From: Apoda limacodes
Taxonomy: Eukaryota; Arthropoda; Insecta; Lepidoptera; Limacodidae
DNA length: 64,000 nt
Reading direction: 5' to 3'
NCBI GenBank assembly: GCA_946406115.1
Contig: OX291547.1
Location: forward strand, 2,609,001-2,673,000
Positions 40,701-52,700 of the stretch are shown piece by piece. Below the pieces are notes generated by a model. The model was not told where the DNA came from and searched no databases. It saw only the letters and a list, made by a program, of their open reading frames with translations. Every line of letters starts with the position of its first letter. Position 1 is the first letter of the stretch. A program made the position numbers and the translations under genes.

Positions 40701-43700
40701 TAGTTATTTCTACGGGTACTTTGGACTTCTCGGTATTTTATACTATCTCTGGGCCAAATTTTAGGTTTAAATGATGCTCTCGGGCGTTGTATAGGAAGAA
40801 CAAACAAACTTTTAGATTTATTTTATAATAGTATAGTAAGTATAGATTATTTTTCAAATTTCAAATCATATTATTAAATTAAATTAAATTAAAACTCATA
40901 TTATTTATTATTTTTATGATAAAACTTTTAGCGTTCATCTATATATTTTCATGCCATGAATCAAATTCGATAAAACGAAAGCTTACGGTAAAGTTTAAAT
41001 TTTGAACTAATTTAGCCGTTTTAACGTAATGCGTGTTCAAACAAAGTTAAGTTAAAGCATAAAGGCACAAGTAAGGTAAGGTAAAGTATATCTATATTCC
41101 AACTATGTACTATCTAAATCACAATATTATTTGCTATTTTATATGTCCACTGCAAACTAATTAGAATTAAATTATTTAGGTTCATTTATAATTTAAGTAT
41201 ATTTCATTAAATTAGACTTTTAAAAAGCCTAAAATCGCCAGTTTAATAAACGATTTTATAGATTCAGAATGATTTTACTACCGATAATATAAAAATATGT
41301 GTTGATAGTTAGTTAGGACTTTGAATTTTCCAAAGATATTTTTGATCATCAAGCATCATAGTAATCTATCGATAATTTAGTTCATATCGCCACAGGAACA
41401 ACACTGGGTCTAATGTAAAATTAAAGTACTGCTACTCATCACAAGATGTCACTAGTGTCAACGTGTAAGCCTTATGTAATAAACATAAGGTTTAAATTGG
41501 AATAAAAATTCTGACTTTCTTGCCCCACTTCACCTACTCCACCCCCGCTATCAACGGCTACGCCGGTTTCCGAACCACAGTGTCATGTTACCATATCTAT
41601 TGTTTTTTCATATCGATGGTATTAACGCATTCTAATAAACAGTTTTTTTTAATTATAACAATATTTTTTTTCTCCGTGTACCCGTTGCCAGTTTTAGACG
41701 AACTATGAGCGCAAGTCAGGATAAGGCAGGAGGGGGGAAGTAACTTTTTAGTTTAAAATACCAATTAGGAAAAAGCCATTATTCCTTATGTGCAACAAAG
41801 CAACGAGGTAATCTGATATTTGCCGCAGGGGTAGCTGGAGGAACCGAAGAAATATAAAATACTTTTCATTCCGATCGCAAGTTCCCATCCTTACCGTCGT
41901 AACAGTGCATGTGATCGACTTGATTTTTGACGCGGAATTAGTTGTACGGACAGAGCATAATCAAATCAAACTATATATATTCATATAGGTTTCTGAGAAC
42001 ACTTTTGAATCGTTTCTGCCAAAAAGAGCTGGCAAGAAGTTCTATTTATAGAATTATAATCGGGAATACTTCTTTCTATACCGATCGAAAGTTCCCACAA
42101 ATTCGTTTTTCTGCAGGTGGAACCGCGGGTCACTTCTAGTCACGCAGGACTTAAGTGTTAGGTTAAAATATGGTTTGTGTCCAGCAGCCACTGGTTACCC
42201 CCTTCTGGGAAATAAAACCGTGAAGATATACGTAGTGTGACCGGTTGCCGTGCAGAGGGTGTGGGTTCGATTACCGCAATAGACAAACATTTGTGTGATA
42301 AACATTTGTGTTTGTCTTGAGTCTGGGTGTATTTATGTATGATATGTATGTATTTACAAAAAAAGGGTATATATATATTTGTATTCGTTGTCTGCTCTTA
42401 TAATGCAAGCTTTGCTATGTTTGGGACCAGACGGCGATGTGTAATATATCCAAAAATTATAAAAAAAATAGTACAATAAACTCTTTCAAATAAACAGGTG
42501 TCAATAGATAAATCAGTACGCTATAAAGTGTATGAATGTTTGTGTTCCGGCAATATCAAATTGGAGGCACTTGAACAGTGAACGAAATTGAGAGGTGTGA
42601 TAAGATTTTCAGTCCTGTGAACAGAATGTAAAGATTCAATAGACACTTAAGTTTACTAAGTAGCTCCTTTAAATTCAAAAACTAATAACGGTATCACAGG
42701 ATGTCAAGTTGTACAGGAAGAAGATCATCCTAACTATTCGTGACAACATTTTAGTATCACTATTAATAAAAACTTAAAACCTAAGAGAAGTCCGTAGACT
42801 TTACTCCACTGGAGTATTTGATTTCGGTCTTTGGTTTGATGTTTTATAATTGTTTTATAAATGTCGCCAATTTGAGCACGAACACAAAGATGATGTAAGA
42901 TATCTGCCTTTTTGTTATTAACACCTAGTAACCGAAGCCTAAAAGTCACCTCACCTTCCGCGCCTCAGGGGATACTCTGCCGTCTGTCTTAAAGAGTTCT
43001 GGCATACTTCCCACCTGCAAACAAACTTCATTTTAGAAACTAAAGATGTAGTACAGTATAGGGTTCTAAATAATAACGCCTTGTGCTACAAGCGTCCTCA
43101 GGCTATGGTCGCATACTTAACCACCACCACCTTGGTGGTCTAAAAAAAGAACGGCGAAATTAGAACATAGTAAGAAGTATAAAATGGAAAGGACCTTCGT
43201 AAATGGTACAGCTCATAAAATCAGCAAAAGTAGAATTGGGTTGGTCAGACCTTCGGCGTAGAAAAGTTCTGGAGAAAAACGAATAAGTACACAAATGCAG
43301 ATGCAGAGACGAAATACTGCTACTTCCTATGAGCATGCTTCACTTCTTTTCCTTCATCCTCACACATTAATACTTTTCTTTTTTCTTTCATTCGTTCACA
43401 TGCCCAATCTTGATAAATTTTTGTCACACATGTTTCACTTCGCAAAGCTCCCGCAACACACTTCTTATTACTTGGCATTTAGAGTATAGCTACACATACA
43501 CCTCAATGGTCACATTTCCACAGCATGAATTTTTGACATACATAACATTCACTACCATACATCAGTACCAACACAATAACATTAAAACAACATCCGATAA
43601 AAAAAATACCATACAAATTCTCGCACTTGTTTTATTTTAATTCCATAACAACGCTAAATTCTTAACGTACAGTTACGGTATTTTCCTTTCAATCAATACT

Positions 43701-46700
43701 TTCGTGTATAATTTGCCAACGAGGCTGAGTACTTATACCGCACTACTTCAGCGTATTCAGGTACATTACCGCTCCTCCTATTAATAGACGTTTATTGTTG
43801 CAAGCGTCCATAGGCTACGGTGACCGCTTACCATCAGGCGGACCGTAAGCTTGTTTGCCACCTTAATGGTATAAAAATAAAATAACAGTTACTGTAGGAA
43901 TACACAGGGTGGAAATGCTAAGTGATTTCACTCGATTATTTCTAAACCATACACGACATCGAAATACTGATTATTGATCCTGAAAGTGCTTCACGAGCTC
44001 TATCCAATGATATCAGTAATGGTTTATAAAATAAACTGGATCTATCCGGAAATTTGATGTTTCCAGCTTTACTTTCAGGATCAATAATCAGTATTGCGAT
44101 ATCGTGTATGGTTTAGAAATAATCAAGTAAGATCACTTAGCGTTTCCATCCTGTACATTGTTCCGCAAAAAATAACGCGGGCCAATTTTCCTTTGCGATA
44201 TGACTGAGAAGAACATAGAATACTTTAATATAAAGTTACTACACGAACACTCTACGACTTTACCGCAAGGAAAGCCGCGGGGCAATATGCTTTCACGTTA
44301 CAATGGTATCGCGGTTAATTGGGGGACTTGAATATTGGCACAGAACGACGACGACGACTGAATTGCACGAGGCCAAAGTTACGGGTAAGAATTTGTAAGG
44401 TTTAAACACTTATAGACAAATTTATAATAATAGTAAGATTTAGATTAGTCATCTCACTTTGTCCAAATAAGCGTTGGCGTAGTCGAGATAGCTAAGCTCT
44501 CCTGAAGCCTTGCGCTGGAGTTCCTTGCTGAGCGGCTTCTCTTCAGACAGCTTCTAAGTTTGCGAAATAATTTAAATTATTCGATTGGAATTTTAATGGT
44601 TCATCATAAGGAGAGCATCGCCTTCCTAGCCTTGACTAAAGTTAATGCTAAAATCTACAAGATCAAACACTCAACATGTCTTTCCCGTAGATATTTGGTA
44701 GTTATAGGTGGATCATAGGTGGAAGATACATTGAACTCTGCTTCAACGCTAATGTGCTAAAAAATGTGTAACTAGGTGCTCTACCATCCAATGACTGACC
44801 ACAGCCGAAGTTGCTTAGCGTCGCATAACGTTTTTGATAGTTGAATATTACTAGGCCACCAGCTAGAAGATATATAACTGTGCACATAGCTACAAAGCTG
44901 TAGTGCATAAAAGTTGTCCTAATATCTGTTATTAATAAATTATTATATTATATAACTGAAAATGAGTATTACTTGCTTACTCCATTCCTGATTTACGGCA
45001 TAGTTTTTATTTTATTAATATCCTGCATTTGTACTTACGCAACACGTACCGACTTCTTCTGAAACTTTCACTTGTTTCTCAGTTTTTTTCATCGATTCCT
45101 AAAAAGAAACTGTGTTAAAGCAGTCAGGCTCCCTGATCAACTACATGGCGCAAAACCGTTACTATTAAATTTTTGTTTATAATCTTACACAGAAACATAT
45201 CAGTAAGGAGACATACATACAAGCATAGGGACCGTCGAATATTGAACTGTTACCGATCTGATGGTAACCTTTTAAAATTCTATCTAAACTCAACAATAAT
45301 TTATTCCATAACAGCTAAAAGCTACTCAATTTTTTTTCTGAATATGACCATTCAGGTTTTAAGATGTGAGGGTAAACTTTTTGCAGGTAACGAACTTTGC
45401 GATGGTAAAAAGTAACCGTGGGTAGCATTTCAAACAATTTTCGTTTACGATAGACGAATGTTACCGAGCCATGAGCAAGGAGATATAATAACTGCCAATC
45501 AATCAAATAAGTATAGCAGCTTTTAGTGGCTATCATTAATATCAAGGAATATACAAAACAAAAAAAAGAAACATTGGTAAGTGGCACCACATAAAATGTG
45601 TCAATTTAACACATGGTAACAACGTTTGGAAATGTATATGTCCACAAGTTGAGGGGCACGTTACAATGTACGCAATTTATGCAAATTAATCTTAAGGAGG
45701 CTGGACATTGGTCATGTACGCATGTAGATATATACGTAGAAACTAGTTTAATTTAATATATTTCATGACAAAAAAATAAATGACAACATGTCATATGCCC
45801 ACAAAACTAATCAATACATTCCACTTAGATTTGTCTATTGTACCCCTAAAGCATATTTGAAAAGCGGGAGGCATAAATAGGAAGCGCTCCCCACCCAGAT
45901 GCGACGAGGAGCGCTGAGGCAGAAGCCGAAGCTGCGCGAGTGAGAAGACGACCGTGACGAGGTGGGTGGATTAAAGCGGCACTTTCTATGGTTCAAAATT
46001 TCTTTAAAAATGCACAAATTGTCTCAAATATCTCGGGCGACTATTTTTATTTGTTGTGCACACGGTTATCATTTCTTAAATTGGTGCGAATAACATTTCC
46101 AGCTCGCACAACTCTAATTGTATAAATAACGTCAACGCCTTTTTGCATACAAGTTGTGCTTATTTTGACTTTGACTTTCATCTATTATTCGCAATAGTAT
46201 CATTAATCGGCCTCCAACAAAAAATAAGTATTTCTTGTTTACTCACGTAATCTGTTTTATTTCATATTTTTTTTTTTTTTGGAGTGAAAACTTCTTTAGC
46301 GGCGTTGTGCACTTTTTTTGGTATGGGTAAAAAATGATAAACTCGCGTCAGGTCACGTGTCCTAATCGTGGAAATTCGTAAGACGGAAACCGTAATGCCA
46401 CGCCTATTATAATTTTTATTTTTAGTATTCGCGATTATGAGTAGTACAGGGAGGTTGGATATGGAATTTTAATTCTATTATATATCTATATAGATTGCGA
46501 TGTCAAATATACTACGTCAAAAAAGTAAATAAACAAACATTATTATTTCTTGACAATGTCAAAGACATGTCTTGTGACATATTTGAGTGTTAAGCGCGAA
46601 TCGTGTGTGAAGGTTTTCACTTCTGCCGGCACTCCCGGAGTGCAACTCGTTTTTTTTTTTTTTTTATTACAGTACTTACGCAACATGTGCCCTCTTCTTC

Positions 46701-49700
46701 CGAAAGTTTCACTTCTTTCTCAGTTTTTTTCTTCGAGCCCTAAAAACAAACAGCTGTGTGAAAGCAGTTAAGCTCCATAATCAACTTTAAGACGCAAAAA
46801 GATTGGAATTGAAATCTTATTTATAATCATATAACCCTTGTTTTAAATAATTAAAGTGGCAAACAGACCGGTCCTCCACCCGCCTAAAATTTAACGGTTA
46901 CCGTAAGCTATGGACGCTTGGAAAACCAGTAGTTTTATGTATATATGTATTCACTTTTTGCTGACCTCAACTCGACAAGAACTTATGACACATCGGGAGG
47001 AAGGTTTTCTTAAATTGTGGGAACCATTTTAAGCAATTTCTCAGATATTTTTTTTCTGATCTATCTTGGCTGTTGCAGCCATTACTTCTTCACTGGGTTT
47101 TTGAGGCGAGACTCTCTCAGCCATTATAGCGCCCAACGCTCAAGGGCTCTCCGCGGGGAGAGCCTCGGCTTGGGTTGTCGCTCTTGGAGTCGTCCCTTCG
47201 ACCAGCGTGAGCCCTGAACCCGAAGGTGAGTCGGTGCCAGGAGGGGAGTTCCGCGTTACGCGGTTGCGGTTGCAATTGCGATTAAGTGGAGGCGAGAACC
47301 GCCCGGGCCCATTTGATACCTCGTATACGAGGTAGGTCCGTGCGTTCAGCGTTGTGTGAGGGGGCCCTATTAGGTGAGGTCGTTGAGACTAATCTCGCTA
47401 TCCGGATAGCGAGACCGTCGTCTGGGGCCGTTAGTACGTGCCGAGGCCGCCGTACAATAGTTTTTCGACCGTGCCGAGGTCGGTCGGGGGGGATGAGGTT
47501 GGTCGGGGGATGAGGTCGGTCGGGGGGATGAATTGCTCAAAACACGGCCTTTCAATAGAAAAGTTGTAGAATTCAAAAAGGCCGGTAAAGAAGGTTACGA
47601 AGTATCTAAATTTCAAGGTTTATTGACTAATTGATAAAATATGACTAAAATATATATTAATTATAATTATATGTATATTAATGTCAAATCCTTATCAAAA
47701 AAAAAATGCTTATCGTCAGGGAAATTCAAATTTCACATTTTTCAGTATCAAATTTTTACATTACATGGTGAACATAAAAATTACTTACTACACAAAAATA
47801 TTTTAACCAGTAATTTAGATAGTGTGCAAAACTAAAATAAAATACGCGTCTCACTGAACATTTGCTTAAAGAAACGAAAGTTAATATCCCCTATATCCCA
47901 GCGCTGGATGCAGCAACGACATTTGGGTGAGTAAAAAGTTTGTATGGGACGGGTAAACCACAAGCGTTATATGTTGCAATAAGAAATGTTCACACGCTAG
48001 TTGGTAGTAGCGTTTTATTAATTTGAAGGCGGTTGCCAATGGAAAACTTGAAATGGTAGTCGTGAGTATCATCTCAGTAGACCCATATTCCATCGTAGGA
48101 GAGATTTGACAGTGTCAGTCACAGTTTAGTACTTTATTATGTGCCTTATTAAGTTCCAACTTTGTGACCCTAAAGTTTTATGGAACAGTGAAACACAAAT
48201 GGGACTTTAACTAGTCAAATAAAAAAAATATCTAAAATAAGCTTACAGTAGGAGAAAGGATTGGGGTAACAGCGCCCAGTCCATGCTGGGAACATTCACA
48301 TGTAACTTTTTTATTTTTATTTTTCTTAGGCACCTGTAAATAATTAAAAAAATATCATATATTCTACTTGTACGCCGACGGTGTCGTACGTTAAGTGTTC
48401 TATGATGTTTCCACAGTGCTTATTTCTATTCTTATCTATGAAATAAATATCCAGAAAAATGTTATTAAGTACTTTACTTTTTAGGGTTTCGTATCCAAAG
48501 GGTATTTAGCGGAATCCTATTACTATAAGTCTCATTTATTGAAGTTACAACCTTATGATAAACGTTTTGTAGATAAATGATTGGCTGAATGTTTTTACAC
48601 CACTAAGGTGCAAAAAATCTAACGGTCCGCCTGATGGAAAGCGATTACCGCAGCCAATGGACACTTGTGGCAAGTGCGAATGGGCGAATGGGACATTATT
48701 CGCGCGTTACCGGCCCTTTAAAAATAAAATCACTTCTTTTGTGAAGAACCTCATAATGTAGTCCCTATTAGGGTCCATAGAACTGTTTCACCAAGATCTA
48801 CGCATGGGGGGGGAGTCTGAGTAGACTGACATTTTATCTTAAAGCTCTATGTTTCTATACCTACTATAAAATTTATTGGAAAAGCATTAGATAATAAAAG
48901 CGATTGCGAAAGGGAATCTGCTACTTCGAGCTATAAAATAGTTGATACGCAATTTCCCTTATAGTGTGTCTCGCTAACATAATTTGACCGCTGATAAAGC
49001 TACTGTAGGTAACAACATTTGGAAATTTTGATTATCAGTTTTCAGCACCTATGCCAAAATAGTGTTTTAGTATCTAGTTTATTAGGCTGACTTACGCAAA
49101 AACTAGTGAACTTTTTTGCATAAGATTTTCACCGTTAAGCAGTTCAGTATTGCTAACTACAACTTGCAGAACTGTAATTTTTTAATGATGATCTATTTTA
49201 CATTTCCAACGGTAATGAGTATAGTGTGAAAAGACTCTCGTCAGCTATTTTTAATAATTTTTTAACTATCATACCGGACCAGTCTTCGGCTCTTTTACTG
49301 GCAAATGCTGACAGCTACACTCTTTCGTACTGTGTTCTTTCTGGTATTCCTAAAACATAACACTATAAAAAGTTTGAATCACTGCGACTAACAAGCTCCG
49401 AAAAAGTAACATTATTGATCCGTTTCGGTATACCTAGTTTTCTAACGAAAACCAAAGTAATTTACACTTTGAAATAATGCGCATTCTAGAGATGGGTACA
49501 ACGTTTGTTGGTATTTGATATGTTCGGCATATTTTAAATTTATTATTCAGTCGAATATTCAGTAATTATCGGTATTCGATATGTTCGGCATATTCTTCTT
49601 AAATATTGGTAACCGACCGAATATTGGAATCAATTCATTCAATCATTCAATTCAATCGAAACTCCATTTACAATTACTAAGTAACATTTTAACTACAGCA

Positions 49701-52700
49701 CGGACACTAAGCAGGAAGAATTTCGTTCAATGACCGGTCACTATTTGTCTCTGTTGCACGCATATAATTATTTGCCGTTGCGCTCCTCTATGAATCCTAG
49801 CTAGTTTGCGCTCTCTGTTGTGAAGGGGTGTTACGTACGTGTGTGAGATTTGAGCGTACCTACTAACTCTCGACAATTCGCAATGGTTTACAGAATATGC
49901 TGATTTTGTTAATTATTATGAAGAACTAGAAGCAAATTTTATGCAGAATTTTAAAACTTTTGTTGGAAATAATATTCCTATAAAACTGTACGATTCTTTG
50001 AAAAAAGTCGAGTTTAAATTCCGACCCTGCACTTGTTTCCTTTAGAGTTGTTTTTGTCGCCTTAGGATAAGCTACGGAACATGGTAATTCAGAGTATCGC
50101 TTACAATAAGCTTGGCGAGGTATCCCTCGATGGTAGTAGCGACATCTGTAGAAAGCTGCGCGGCCTTCAGGTGCGTCTCCAGCTCCGCAACTTTACTTTT
50201 TTCCAAGCTCAGGTCTAAGGCTTGATCATCTGCCGAAAAAGAGAAGGTATTGACTAAATCCAAAATTTATTCAAAATAATGTGCTTTGATACTAAAGGGT
50301 AAATCCGACGTAAATTGTTTTTATATGGATAAACTGTGTTAAACTACACTCAAAATGCGCCATTAACTACAGTCGCAAGAATCATGTACATTCTACATTG
50401 TTTGTACACTTCAAACATTTAATATTTATGAAAATAAAGTAAATCCTTTTACACCTTGTATGCATCTTTTCTTTCTGACTAAAACTGTCTATAGTTCTTA
50501 TAACTCTAAATCGCTTTTTTTTATTACACCCTTTCTACTCGAAATATATTTAAACGTCTTTTATTAATAAATACAAATCATTAAGAAAAATAAAATATCA
50601 ATGTATTAAATCGATTAAATCTCCTTTATAAATTAAGTCGATTGTTATTAGAAATCGAATCGGTAACGCATTAGAGCCTCACTTATTGATTAGTACTCGA
50701 GCTGTCAAAAGTTTAATAAATAGTTGGAATTAGTGTGGTTACATTTTTTCTCATTTATCTGTACCTGTATGTTTAAAACAGTCCAGGTCATTGGTGGAAT
50801 TTTTCACTACCTTTTGGTTCTCGTGTCAATACGAATAATTATTTAAATTTGTATAATGTAAATAGATGTTAAAAGGGATTGGCTTACTGCACTGCCCCTC
50901 GACATTCTTCAATCTCTTAGTGAGGTCTGCAGCCTCTTGCTCCCTCATCTTGAGCCCTTGCTCGATTATTGCCTTCTGACTGCTCACTCTAATGTTTTCT
51001 TCCTGAAGTCGAGACACTTCTTGTTCCAAATGCGTTATGCGTTCTGAATATTCATCGTGCGTTTTGAATAATTCCTGTAAAGATTAGAAATTCGTTATGA
51101 GTACAAACCGAAAATCAATATTTTGTTTGGAAGTACCATTTCTAGTTTTTCACCTAATAATGCATTTCTAAGTCAGTCTTATTGTTACTTAACATGCATT
51201 ATGCTCTTTAGGTTGTTAGAGGTAATTTCCAAGCCAAGCCTTATTTTAATCTAGCCTTAAATAATGCCATAGTATAGTCACATTAATGAATGTTAAACAA
51301 TAAATTTTATACACAGTCTAACATATACAGCCATTTAGCAGGATACTTATATTTTATTAGGTACCTATGTCGTTATCTTGTTATATCAATATTTTATAAT
51401 ATAATATTAACCAGCATTCATTATAATCTTTAGTATTTTACCAATTCTAAATTGCTGATCTTTCCTTTTAGTTCCTCAATTGTAGTTCGGCATTTATTCT
51501 GATCGCAGGGTTTGTTTGAAACTACTACATTTTCCTGTTTCATGGCGTCTGTTGTAGGTTCTTTTGTGGCAGTCTCTTTAACAGTAGGTTGTGCTGAGGC
51601 AGCGCCTTGTCGACACAGTGCACAGGTGTTAAGATCCCCTTCACTACTTAGAGCCACTGATGAGAGATTTCTGGGAAGTATAAAATAAAATAACAATTCA
51701 CAAAATAAGGGCATTCAAAAATAGGCAAACCGCGTTAGTAATTCATTAGAATTTCTATGCAAATCATATTTTTTTATGAACCTATGAGCTAAGCAAATCT
51801 GAAAATTAGTATTTTTCTGAGATTTGTGCAAAGTTAAGCAAAAAAGGAACCAATTATCATGAAACTCAATTTTGTTAAACTTTGTTGTTAGCTGAAAGCA
51901 AAAAAAAACTTTTTCCATGAACATTGTTTGTAATATAGTTTTTGAATATTTTTGACGTATCACAAGCGCCATCTGGCCCTACTAAGCAAGGCTTGTATTA
52001 TGGAAACCAGATAACGGATACAAATACAAAATTTGCCGACTGTAGGAAATAAAAACTTACTTAAGTGAAGAAACTTGGGTAGTAGGGGTTTTCTTGGCAG
52101 CAGGTTGTCCGGAACATCGTCTCAAGAACTGTTTTGCAGAACAGAGTCTCATGTTCAGAATCCTGATTCTCTCTGTTAGTTGTTCATTTAGCTTCTTCAA
52201 ATCTGCTATCCTAGAAACATATTTTCAAACTATAAATGTAACACAACAAATTTTGAAGTAATGCTTTACTTCAAACTTGATGTATGGTCGCGGTCAGAAA
52301 ATGTTTACCACCTTAAGGATCACAATTGCATGCACACATTTAAGTCACAAGTTCTAAATGTCTATTTCATAATAATTTGATTGACCATAGATTATCTTTT
52401 TTCTAATATGACAATCAATCGCTCTAGGACAGGGATGGCGAACCTTTATTAATGAATGTGCCATTTTCTATGAAAAAAACAATACTGTACCTATGACGTG
52501 CCGTCAAAAAATCTGGGTTACTTGATAATAATGGAGAAAAATTAAACGAATTGCTGTTAACTTAAAGCTATTTAGATACTTGCAGCTCAAAATGTTTACA
52601 GCAATGGAAATGTTTAATATTTATTCAAATAAAAAAAAAAATTAGTGTGATTTCTGCTGTTGCAAATTAGATGCTAAAAATCTCACATTAGGGCAGGCTC

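Larger units (their letters stand above)
38878..41618 (+). mobile_element. P-element-like transposon with THAP-type first exon, interior decayed
   Basis: Perfect 27-bp inverted repeats (38878-38904 and 41592-41618; outer bases catcgatatgaaaaaacaat) flanked by an identical 8-bp direct duplication gtattaac (38870-38877, 41619-41626). An 8-bp duplication and a CA start are P-superfamily traits (hAT also makes 8 bp). The THAP-like exon at 39236 supports P. No long open frame remains, and a Helitron-like unit is inserted inside. Confidence 0.75.
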
